Source: JAJYZP01 sp049964535 (GTDB lineage: Bacteria > Actinomycetota > Acidimicrobiia > Acidimicrobiales > Acidimicrobiaceae). From it: a stretch of DNA of 5,590 nt. Made by a program: the position numbers and the translations under genes. This document shows positions 1 to 5,590 of the stretch, piece by piece. The notes under the pieces were generated by a model. That model worked only from the letters and a program-made list of their open reading frames with translations. It was not told where the DNA came from and did not search any database. Each line of letters starts with the position of its first letter. The first letter of the stretch is position 1. The DNA is taken from the NCBI GenBank assembly GCA_049964535.1, contig JBMFXG010000170.1, forward strand, positions 1-5,590, written 5' to 3'.

Positions 1-161
1 CCGTTCGGAAGTTCTTTGCTGCCTCGAACCCGACCGCTCTTGGTTCCATCTGTGAGCGGCTCCTCGAGGCCGATCAGCGAGGACTGTGGAGTGCATCGCC
101 CCAGGCTCGCGAGACGCTGACTCGTGGCCTGCTTGAAAGCGAAGGGTGGGAGGAGTCGTAG
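1..161 (+). CDS. cobN: Cobaltochelatase large subunit CobN, C-terminal end (partial)
   Basis: The frame starting at base 3 is open from the window edge to a TAG at 159-161 and gives 52 residues. It contains the stretch FFAASNPTALGSICERLLEA, then RGLW and an acidic end (ESEGWEES). The pattern NP-x-A-L-x-x-I-x-E-R-L-L-E-A followed by RGLW is characteristic of the extreme C terminus of CobN and magnesium-chelatase H-type subunits. In that family the large subunit binds the tetrapyrrole (hydrogenobyrinic acid a,c-diamide for CobN) and is the site of metal insertion, driven by AAA+ partner subunits. The next gene begins at the base after this stop, and its Shine-Dalgarno sequence lies inside this coding end, so the two are very probably translationally coupled. 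CobN is preferred over BchH/ChlH because the partner is the fused type usually found with CobN and no photosynthesis gene is present. The 5' part lies outside the window, so substrate cannot be judged. Confidence 0.82.
   Translation, partial: VRKFFAASNPTALGSICERLLEADQRGLWSASPQARETLTRGLLESEGWEES
149..155 (+). promoter_or_regulatory. Shine-Dalgarno site of the fused chelatase gene
   Basis: GGAGGAG lies inside the last codons of the cobN-like gene, 6 nt before the ATG at 162. It fixes the start of the downstream gene and implies that ribosomes finishing the upstream gene can re-initiate directly. Confidence 0.8.
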
Positions 162-2216
162 ATGGAGAGCGCAACTGGGGGTACCCAACTCACTGACGCA
201 GGCTCGCATACCTTCCCCTTTACCGCAGTGGTTGGCTCGGAAGAGGTGAAGCTCGCCCTTTTGCTCTGCGTCATCGATCCAATGATCGGTGGCGTACTGA
301 TTCGGGGAGAGCGAGGAGCAGGGAAGACGACCTTGGTTCGCGGGCTCGCGTCGCTACTTGGTGCAACCGTTCCCTTTGTTGAGCTCCCGATGGGGGCGAC
401 GGAGGATCGAATCAAGGGCTCTCTCGATGTTGCTCGTGCCCTAAAAAGCGGTGAGATCGTCGTGCAGTCGGGTCTTCTAGGACGCGCGAACGGTGGCATT
501 CTCTACGTTGATGAGATCAACCTCCTGCCAGATCATCTCGTCGACCTCATCTTGGATGCTTCGGCAACTGGGGTCAACATCGTCGAACGAGACGGGATCT
601 CTCTTCGTCAGCCATCTCGATTCGTGCTAGTTGGCACTATGAACCCTGAAGAGGGCGATCTCCGACCCCAGCTACTGGATCGTTTCGGACTGTGCATCGA
701 GGGAGAGAGCGTCTCTGCGATCTCCGATCGAACAGAGGCGGTTCGGCGTCGTCTGTACTTTGAGGCAGATCCCGAAGAGGTCGTAGCGGGTGCCTCGGAG
801 GAGGAGCTTCTGCTCAAGAAGCGTCTGATGAGGACTCGGGATCGTCTTGTAGGGCTCTCGGTTGCGGCGACGTTGACCGATGACGTCCTCGAGGTGATTA
901 GCGCTCGATCTCAAGCGGAGGGGGTGCAAGGTCTTCGAGGCGATCTCACCTTGGCACGTGCTGCACGAGCTCTGGCGCTCTTTGAAGGCCGTGATCTCGT
1001 TGATGTCTATGACGTAGAGCGTGTTGCACCGATGGTCTTTGCGCATCGTCGCCGACTGAATCCGCTGGATCAGCCGGGCTCGCCCCGCAGTTCTTCGACG
1101 ACATCTCGAGAGTCGATGTCGCAACGGTCAGCTCGAGCTCGAGCCTCAGAGTCCACAGACGGTTCTGCACCTATCAAAGGTCGAGGAGCGGACCCCACAT
1201 CTTCAGTCGGCCGGAGTGCTCTTGACGCTACATCCGCTGGTGGGCAGGGTTCGGACTCTGAGGTCGTCGACCATTCGAGCTCGCCGGGGGATACGGTTCC
1301 ATCTCAGACCGAGATGGGATTCAACGAGGAGGCCGGGTCGAATGGTGTCGGGGATGGCTCGGTAGACTCCGAAGCTATCACGGAGATCGAAGGGCAAGAC
1401 GGCTCTTCGACTCCGAAGGATCTTCCTCTCCAAGAGGGTCCGGAACGAGTCCACGTTGGCGGTTCGGCCCGGTCACTGCTTCCTGCAGCTCGTCACGATC
1501 TCGCACGTGGCCGGCCAAGCTTCGAACTGCCGCCGAAGAGTGCAGGTGGGGAGGGGGCACCGCTTCATCTTGTGGCCACGGTCCAAGCGATGGTTGAACG
1601 TCACAGTGGTGTCCGTGAGAACGATCGAATCAGCTCCATGGTGCCGCAGAACGATGATCTGCGCTATCGGCACCGTTCCTACGAGGGTGACCAGTGTGTG
1701 ATCTTCCTCGTTGATACCTCTGGGTCCATGGGGGCGGAGGAGCGCATCCGCCTTGCGCGAGAGAGCGCCGTCACGCTTTTGCAGCAGGCGTATCAACGAC
1801 GACTCAAGGTCGCTCTCGTCACCTTTGCCGACGGAAGGGCCTCGGTACGTCTCCGGCCGACGAAGAGCGTCGAGGTAGCGGTCGCTCGATTCGATGCCGT
1901 GACCTACGGTGGTCGAACGCCGCTCGGTGATGGACTGGCGCGTGGAATCGAGGTTGTTCAAGAGATCCGACGATCTGGAATGTCTGAACTCGTCGTACTT
2001 TTGACCGATGGTAGGGTCAACCAAGGGGAGGGGAGTGGAGACCCGCTGGCCGATGCAATGCGGCAAGCTGAACGAATGTCGGCTCTTGCGGTTCGCTCGG
2101 TAGTCTGTGACTTCGAGAACTCTTCAGTGCCACTCGGGCTAGCACCACGATTTGCAGCTGCCATGGGGGCCACCTACGTTCCCTATGGTGGTCTCAGTGC
2201 AGTAGCGCAACAGTAG
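162..2216 (+). CDS. Fused ChlI-ChlD-type cobaltochelatase subunit (AAA+ ATPase plus VWA domain)
   Basis: This 684-residue protein would be the ATP-driven motor of a CobN-type metal chelatase in the cytoplasm. The N-terminal AAA+ domain (about 18-300) starts with FPFTAVVG and has Walker A GERGAGKT (49-56), Walker B GGILYVDEIN (111-120, Asp117/Glu118), sensor 1 VGTMNPE (157-163), an arginine-finger region LRPQLLDRFG (167-176) and a sensor-2 type segment near Arg259. Residues about 301-430 are a low-complexity linker rich in Ser, Gly, Asp and Glu, as in ChlD/BchD proteins. A von Willebrand A domain (about 511-680) carries a complete MIDAS: DTSGSM (Asp518, Ser520, Ser522), Thr586 in GGRTPL and Asp616 in LLTDGR. 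In other systems these two halves are separate ChlI/BchI and ChlD/BchD subunits; this one-chain form matches the TIGR02442 cobaltochelatase-subunit architecture in order and length. The ATG start abuts the cobN-like stop and has a strong Shine-Dalgarno sequence. All catalytic motifs look intact. Metal specificity (cobalt rather than magnesium) is inferred from the neighbour, not from this sequence. Confidence 0.92.
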   Translation: MESATGGTQLTDAGSHTFPFTAVVGSEEVKLALLLCVIDPMIGGVLIRGERGAGKTTLVRGLASLLGATVPFVELPMGATEDRIKGSLDVARALKSGEIVVQSGLLGRANGGILYVDEINLLPDHLVDLILDASATGVNIVERDGISLRQPSRFVLVGTMNPEEGDLRPQLLDRFGLCIEGESVSAISDRTEAVRRRLYFEADPEEVVAGASEEELLLKKRLMRTRDRLVGLSVAATLTDDVLEVISARSQAEGVQGLRGDLTLARAARALALFEGRDLVDVYDVERVAPMVFAHRRRLNPLDQPGSPRSSSTTSRESMSQRSARARASESTDGSAPIKGRGADPTSSVGRSALDATSAGGQGSDSEVVDHSSSPGDTVPSQTEMGFNEEAGSNGVGDGSVDSEAITEIEGQDGSSTPKDLPLQEGPERVHVGGSARSLLPAARHDLARGRPSFELPPKSAGGEGAPLHLVATVQAMVERHSGVRENDRISSMVPQNDDLRYRHRSYEGDQCVIFLVDTSGSMGAEERIRLARESAVTLLQQAYQRRLKVALVTFADGRASVRLRPTKSVEVAVARFDAVTYGGRTPLGDGLARGIEVVQEIRRSGMSELVVLLTDGRVNQGEGSGDPLADAMRQAERMSALAVRSVVCDFENSSVPLGLAPRFAAAMGATYVPYGGLSAVAQQ

Positions 2217-2218
2217 GC

Positions 2219-2486
2219 GCTGAGTCTCTGTACATCCTACAGATCGAGGATCGCGGTGACCTTCGTTTCGCAACAGGTGAGCCGTGCGTGCGTTGGCGAC
2301 CCACGTTCGTACGGTCTCCCCCAAAGTTACGACCCCTGCGTCCTACCTCTGTAGCTATCGAGTCCTACAACACTGCTGCAGCTCGAGGCGCTGTCGCAGT
2401 GGTTGGAGGAGCGTGGCTTCAAACTGAGACCGTACAGCCTTGCTCGCTCCGAGACCGAGACCCCCATGCGATGGCACAAGATCTAA
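2219..2486 (+). pseudogene. Possible frame-disrupted small gene, unknown function
   Basis: No intact gene fits the 308 nt between the chelatase stop and the convergent oxidoreductase stop, but two plus-strand frames look coding. From about 2219 one frame reads through ESLYILQIEDRGDLRFATGE and continues with VRWRPTFVRSPPKLRPLRP. From 2355 a second frame, open after a TAG at 2352-2354, reads LLQLEALSQWLEERGFKLRP and then YSLARSETETPMRWHKI, ending at TAA 2484-2486. Joining them needs a one-base shift shortly after 2355 and would give roughly 88 residues. The first frame has no ATG, GTG or TTG between its upstream stop (2108-2110) and a GTG at 2288, though AGGTGAG at 2275-2281 is well placed for that GTG. 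A third frame also has a GTG at 2284 and a short open stretch, so the reading is uncertain. I recognise no family. Alternatives are a sequencing error in a real gene, a decayed remnant, or non-coding sequence that happens to look coding. Confidence 0.35.
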
Positions 2487-2531
2487 GCTACTGCGAATTC
2501 GATCTCACTGAGGGGGTGGAGAGCTTAGATC
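2480..2531. repeat. Perfect 10-bp inverted repeat at a convergent gene junction
   Basis: The left arm GATCTAAGCT (2480-2489) and the right arm AGCTTAGATC (2522-2531) are exact reverse complements separated by 32 nt. The left arm contains the TAA of the plus-strand reading frame ending at 2486. The right arm contains the TAA (2525-2527, minus strand) of the oxidoreductase gene, so both frames end ATC-TAA-GCT. Inside the loop CTCAC and GTGGAG could pair with one bulge. It may act as a bidirectional terminator or RNA 3'-end structure, but the loop is long, the arms are AT-rich and no T-tract follows on either side, so a classical intrinsic terminator is not supported. Confidence 0.5.
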
Positions 2532-3451
2532 GTAACGATGATCTTGCCTCGGGTGTGTCCACTCGTATTGGAGGCGAAAGCGTCCGAGGCGTGATCGAGG
2601 TCGTAGGTCTCTGAGATAATCGGTCGAATCGATCCGCTCTCAACGAGTCGAACGAGCGCATCGAGGTCATCTCTATCAGGTCGGACGAAGACGTAGTGGC
2701 CGCCGCTAGCACGAACCGATACATCGGCGATAGAGGCGATCCGACTCTGGTCGTTCACGACAGGGGTGAGCGCCACGAGATCGCTCCCTCCGTAGAGGTC
2801 GAGCAGTCCATCGAGCCCAGATGGCGCGAGCTTGCGCACGGTGTCTTCGAGATCGTCAGACCCGTACAGTATCGGTTCTGCACCCAGAGAGGCAAGGAAC
2901 TCTGCGCTCTCTTTAGATCCAGTTGTGATGACGCGTGCACCTAAGGCGCGAGCAATCTGTATGGCGAAGGTTCCGACTCCGCCCGCTCCGCCTGAGATTA
3001 ACACGGTCTCTCCTTGTTGCAGCTTCAGGGCGTGAACGAGCCCTTGGTAGGCAGTAAGTCCTGCGAGCGGAAGAGCTGCTGCGTCAGAAAAACCGATGGA
3101 GGCTGGTAGGTGGGCGAGGGTCCGAAATGGCGCTGCGATGCGCTCAGCAAAGCTTCCGTGCTGCACGAAGTCCATGCGAACGTAGCCTAGAACTCTATCT
3201 CCCACCTTGAAATCCTCAACGGCAGGGCCGACTGCCTCGACGACTCCGGAAACATCCCATCCCGGTACGACGGGGAAGTGGACATCGAGGAAGCCTTCGA
3301 GGTAGCCGGCCATAATCTTCCAGTCCACGGGATTGACCGAGGTGGCTCGAATGGCTACGAGTACTGAGTCTGGACCTACCTTGGGCTCGGTCACTTCGCC
3401 GACGCTTAGCACCTGAGGATCGCCGTAGTTGCTGTAGAACGCTGCCCGCAT
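2525..3451 (-). CDS. Zinc-independent NADP-dependent oxidoreductase of the MDR/quinone reductase type
   Basis: A 308-residue member of the medium-chain dehydrogenase/reductase superfamily, in the quinone-oxidoreductase-like group that uses NADPH to reduce quinones or activated double bonds in the cytosol. The GroES-like N-terminal domain starts MRAAFYSNYGDP and holds SVNPVDWK (38-45) and PGWDVSGVVEAVG (63-75). The Rossmann domain has the nucleotide motif LISGGAGGVG (151-160), followed by IQIARALGA and TTGS (176-179), where NADPH-preferring members contact the 2'-phosphate. The end (RGKIIVTI) is the normal family C terminus. The Cys and His ligands of zinc-dependent alcohol dehydrogenases are absent, as expected. 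The start is set at the ATG 3449-3451 because AAGGAG lies 6 nt before it; an upstream in-frame TTG (3464-3466) would add five residues but would itself overlap that ribosome-binding site. The gene follows the permease on the same strand after a 152-nt gap and converges on the chelatase operon. The substrate cannot be told from sequence, and these enzymes are often annotated only generically. Confidence 0.88.
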   Translation of the reverse strand: MRAAFYSNYGDPQVLSVGEVTEPKVGPDSVLVAIRATSVNPVDWKIMAGYLEGFLDVHFPVVPGWDVSGVVEAVGPAVEDFKVGDRVLGYVRMDFVQHGSFAERIAAPFRTLAHLPASIGFSDAAALPLAGLTAYQGLVHALKLQQGETVLISGGAGGVGTFAIQIARALGARVITTGSKESAEFLASLGAEPILYGSDDLEDTVRKLAPSGLDGLLDLYGGSDLVALTPVVNDQSRIASIADVSVRASGGHYVFVRPDRDDLDALVRLVESGSIRPIISETYDLDHASDAFASNTSGHTRGKIIVTI

Positions 3452-3457
3452 CGAGAA

Positions 3458-3463
3458 CTCCTT
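3458..3463 (-). promoter_or_regulatory. Shine-Dalgarno site of the MDR oxidoreductase gene
   Basis: AAGGAG on the minus strand sits 6 nt before the ATG at 3451. It decides the start in favour of that ATG over the in-frame TTG at 3466. Confidence 0.75.
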
Positions 3464-3576
3464 CAATGACGTATTCGTCTCAGTACAACGAGTCGGTCTC
3501 CTCGCTATTCCACGGAGATGACTCCACTACTGCAGTGTGTGCGTATGTCTGGCCGCGTTACGGTCAGAGGCCGAGG

Positions 3577-3590
3577 CGTGTGAGCTCACG
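3577..3590. repeat. Short palindrome in the permease-oxidoreductase gap
   Basis: CGTGTGAGCTCACG contains the perfect 10-bp palindrome GTGAGCTCAC (3580-3589), and its ends CGTG/CACG can also pair around a 6-nt loop. It lies 14 nt beyond the permease stop and about 125 nt before the oxidoreductase start. It could be an operator half-site pair or a small hairpin. One palindrome of this length is not strong evidence, and no promoter was recognised beside it. Confidence 0.25.
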
Positions 3591-3592
3591 AA

Positions 3593-3622
3593 GGAAGATC
3601 CCCTCAAACGGCGAGGATCTCC
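3593..3622 (-). terminator. Possible weak hairpin over the permease stop codon
   Basis: On the minus strand GGAGATCC (3622-3615) can pair with GGATCTTCC (3601-3593), with one bulged base, around a 13-nt loop that contains the TGA stop of the permease (3604-3606). Only a mixed TTCGTG follows rather than a T-run, so it is at best a weak or Rho-assisted terminator or an RNA-stability element. It could reduce read-through from the oxygenase-permease unit into the oxidoreductase gene. Confidence 0.25.
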
Positions 3623-5049
3623 TGTTCGTTCGGCTCCTGTTGCAGTGCTGCCTCTGCTTGTACCGAGCGGCGTGCTAGCAAGTAGTAGACAACTCCTCCG
3701 ACGAGGAGGCCGCTAAAGATAGAAAAGTCGGCACCGTTGGTGGCGTTTGAGATTGGGCTGACGTAGTGCGGATACGCGTCCAGTGCCATGAGGGATGCGA
3801 TCATTCCGAGGATCTGAGCGATAATGCCCGGCCAGTGAATACCCCCTGACCGATAGTACAGCCCCGATCTCGTCTTCTGGAGGTCTGATGCAGAGTATCG
3901 AAACTTGCGCAGGGCCCAATCGACGAGATAGATCGCCGTCCATGGCGCAACCCACACGATGATAAACAAGATGAACTCATTGAGAAGATTGTTGAAGGAG
4001 CTAGCGAAGATTGCGTACCCGGCCAGAGTCGTGCAGATGACCGTGTCTAAGACGACGGCCTGCCATCTTTTCAATCTGAGGCCTAACGCTTGGAGCGTTA
4101 CTCCCGATGAGTAGAGGTCGAGTGAGTTGATAGCAAAGAGCTGCAAGATAGCAACGATGAGATAGGGCCAGAGAAACCAGCCAGAGAATGCGCTCGATAG
4201 GCCGGTGATCGAAGCGTTCTGGCTTCCAACAAAGGTCGCTACGGCTGCCCCAAGCGTCATCAGTAGCACTGATGGAATATAGGTCCCGAGAAAGATCGCT
4301 ACGACGGTTTTGGTCTTTGAAAAAGTTCGTGGGAGGTATCGTGAAAAGTCGTTACCGTTCTCGGCCCAACCAAGCCCGGAGGCCGAGATGATAAACGCGA
4401 GACCTTCGAAGTAGACCTGCCACGATGCGCCATGTGCCACGCTGTGGAGCTTGACTTTGGAGACCGTGAGTGCCGCAAAAACGATGAAAAGTGCGAGGAA
4501 CGGCCAAAAGAGTACTCGCAGGGTCTTCAAAATCTTATGGTGTCCGAGAAGCGGAAGGACGAGCTGAATTGCACCGGCCAACAGGAGGAAGATGATTTTG
4601 TAGCCAGCTCCTGGACTGTGCACGCCGGCTTTTTGGGTGAGTGCGATGGCGGCCAGGACGATAATCGCCACTCCCTCTGTCTCAAACCCTACTTGAGTCA
4701 GCCAGTTGAAAAGGGCGAGTAAGCGTGAACCGTTCGGGCCGAAGGCCGCCCGATTGATCGTGAAAGTCGTTGTTCCCGCCTCTGGACCCTGCAGTGATGT
4801 CAAGCCCAAAAGGATGTACGAGAGGTTTGCTATCAGGATAATAGAGATGGCTTGGAGGAGGGTGAAGCCAAAACCGAAGAGCACCGCCCCGTACACGAGG
4901 TACTCGACGTTGAAGAGGGCACCGGACCACATCCAAAATAAGTTTCGAGGCTGCGCCCATCGCTCTGATGCGGGGATGTAGTCGATTCCTCTACTTTCAA
5001 TGCCGAGTGGACCCGCCTCCGCTATGGGGTATTCAAGGACCTCTCTCAT
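3604..5049 (-). CDS. NCS1-family permease (purine/cytosine/allantoin type)
   Basis: A 481-residue integral membrane protein that would import a nucleobase, hydantoin, allantoin, thiamine-like or similar nitrogen compound by cation symport. The cytoplasmic N terminus carries the family signature GIESRGIDYIPASERWAQPR (17-36), leading into the first helix with FWMWSGALFNVEY. About twelve hydrophobic segments follow, near 38-60, 62-83, 110-137, 151-169, 175-197, 211-228, 248-275, 290-310, 330-350, 357-378, 405-424 and 440-460. Family landmarks include GPEAGTTTFTINRAAFG (88-104), NGNDFSRYLP (231-240, equivalent to the usual ADYSRYLP) and INSLDLYSSGVTLQALG (307-323). Length and helix number fit the family (Pfam PF02133). 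The ATG start lies 3 nt after the stop of the upstream Rieske oxygenase gene and has only a weak purine-rich site inside that gene, so translation is probably coupled. That context suggests the transported compound is the oxygenase substrate. The substrate itself cannot be read from sequence. Confidence is high for the family and low for specificity. Confidence 0.9.
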   Translation of the reverse strand: MREVLEYPIAEAGPLGIESRGIDYIPASERWAQPRNLFWMWSGALFNVEYLVYGAVLFGFGFTLLQAISIILIANLSYILLGLTSLQGPEAGTTTFTINRAAFGPNGSRLLALFNWLTQVGFETEGVAIIVLAAIALTQKAGVHSPGAGYKIIFLLLAGAIQLVLPLLGHHKILKTLRVLFWPFLALFIVFAALTVSKVKLHSVAHGASWQVYFEGLAFIISASGLGWAENGNDFSRYLPRTFSKTKTVVAIFLGTYIPSVLLMTLGAAVATFVGSQNASITGLSSAFSGWFLWPYLIVAILQLFAINSLDLYSSGVTLQALGLRLKRWQAVVLDTVICTTLAGYAIFASSFNNLLNEFILFIIVWVAPWTAIYLVDWALRKFRYSASDLQKTRSGLYYRSGGIHWPGIIAQILGMIASLMALDAYPHYVSPISNATNGADFSIFSGLLVGGVVYYLLARRSVQAEAALQQEPNEQEILAV

Positions 5050-5052
5050 GAA

Positions 5053-5590
5053 CTATCTCGCTTTCTCTCGTGTTGGTTGTGATCGGTCTCTCTCTCGTAT
5101 CCGGGTTTGAGCTTGTGTGCTCACCGCCGAGTCGGAGGACGAGAGAAGGCTATGTCGGTTCCACTGATCGACGCGTTCGAGGTGTGCTCGGAGGACCTTT
5201 CGAAGAGCGAGCGTCATTGCATCGGCGCGAGTATGGACTTCGATCGTTGGGTCAAGTGGAAGTACGAGAGAGGGCATCTGGCGCTGTAGCCACAGGTCCT
5301 CCTCAATGATTGAGCGCTCAAACTCGATAGCGCTCTGCATGGCTTGAGGATCTCCCCCGAGATCGTCGCGCCAGAGAGTTGAGAAGATGACGCACTCCTC
5401 CTCGTTCACCGGCTGAACGAAGAAGCCAATGATGTTCGTTCCGCCGCTCGTGAGGAAGTCGATGGTGAGGAAGAGCGTGAACGGTGCCTGGTACTGGTAC
5501 GTGAGTTTTCGTCGCTGGATGAGCGGTCGAAGACCGCTTTGGACGCCGGGATCCTCTCGGTTGGCGAACTCGTGCTCGTAGATAGCGCAG
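5053..5590 (-). CDS. Rieske-type oxygenase, C-terminal catalytic part (partial)
   Basis: The frame is open from the window edge (first complete codon at 5589) to a TAG at 5053-5055, giving 178 residues; the GTG at 5409 is only an internal codon. The fragment has beta-sheet-like stretches (YQYQAPFTLFLTIDFLTSGG, then TNIIGFFVQPVNEEECVIFS and TLWRDDLGG), then a helix with EEDLWLQRQMP and an end TRADAMTLALRKVLRAHLE. This matches the C-terminal part of VanA and dicamba-monooxygenase type Rieske non-heme iron oxygenases. There the acidic helix supplies the Asp ligand of the mononuclear iron, here probably Asp98 of the fragment (codon 5296-5298). The Rieske [2Fe-2S] domain and the two His iron ligands would lie upstream, outside the window. 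Such enzymes hydroxylate or O-/N-demethylate substrates with electrons from a separate reductase. The last 38 or so residues are a charged, probably disordered tail. The gene is first in this minus-strand unit and is followed after 3 nt by the permease. Substrate is unknown. Confidence 0.8.
   Translation of the reverse strand, partial: CAIYEHEFANREDPGVQSGLRPLIQRRKLTYQYQAPFTLFLTIDFLTSGGTNIIGFFVQPVNEEECVIFSTLWRDDLGGDPQAMQSAIEFERSIIEEDLWLQRQMPSLVLPLDPTIEVHTRADAMTLALRKVLRAHLERVDQWNRHSLLSSSDSAVSTQAQTRIRERDRSQPTREKAR

Noticed and set aside
74..499. 141-codon minus-strand frame across the cobN/chelatase junction
   Set aside because: It is antisense to Walker A and Walker B coding sequence, and its composition (Ser, Pro, Arg-rich) is typical of a shadow frame.
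1131..1144. 14-bp palindrome GCTCGAGCTCGAGC in the chelatase linker
   Set aside because: It falls in Arg/Ala/Ser codons of a low-complexity linker rich in CTCGAG-type sequence and has no regulatory context, so chance is the simpler explanation.
1473..2066. 197-codon open frame on the minus strand inside the chelatase gene
   Set aside because: It lies fully antisense to the conserved linker and VWA domain, has no recognisable family pattern and is explained by the codon use of the plus-strand gene.
2288..2614. 108-codon plus-strand frame beginning at GTG
   Set aside because: Its second half runs antisense into the conserved C terminus of the oxidoreductase, and the better coding signal from about 2355 to 2486 is in another frame. 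Only its first part is used in the disrupted-gene call.
3466..3678. 70-codon plus-strand frame over the permease-oxidoreductase gap
   Set aside because: It begins without a ribosome-binding site, has no domain-like pattern and overlaps the permease C terminus in antisense.
5070..5309. 79- and 60-codon plus-strand frames near the right end
   Set aside because: Both are antisense to the conserved Rieske oxygenase C terminus and look like shadows.

Overview
The window looks like an ordinary chromosomal stretch from a moderately GC-rich bacterium. The fused ChlI-ChlD-type chelatase subunit directly behind CobN is typical of actinobacteria, and codon use and gene style would suit an Acidimicrobiia-like actinobacterium. 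That placement is an inference from gene content, not from a marker gene.

Layout: (1) Plus strand, 1-2216: the last 52 codons of a CobN-type cobaltochelatase large subunit, then with no intergenic base a complete 684-residue AAA+/VWA fused chelatase subunit. Together they would form an ATP-driven metal chelatase, most likely inserting cobalt in aerobic cobalamin synthesis. (2) 2217-2524: no intact gene. It holds coding-like sequence in two plus-strand frames that reads as a small frame-disrupted gene ending at 2486, and a perfect 10-bp inverted repeat whose arms carry the stop codons of the two convergent reading frames. (3) Minus strand, 5590 down to 2525: the C-terminal 178 residues of a Rieske-type (VanA/dicamba-monooxygenase-like) oxygenase, an NCS1-family nucleobase/allantoin-type permease starting 3 nt after the oxygenase stop, then after a 152-nt gap a zinc-independent quinone-oxidoreductase-like MDR enzyme with a strong Shine-Dalgarno sequence.

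The minus-strand set suggests a small catabolic module: the permease imports a nitrogen heterocycle or related small molecule and the Rieske oxygenase hydroxylates or demethylates it. The MDR reductase may or may not belong, as it is separated by a gap with a possible weak hairpin. No mobile elements, CRISPR arrays, tRNA or rRNA genes were seen. I did not find a convincing new system. The best leads are the oxygenase-permease pairing and the convergent junction with its disrupted small gene and symmetrical stop-codon repeat.
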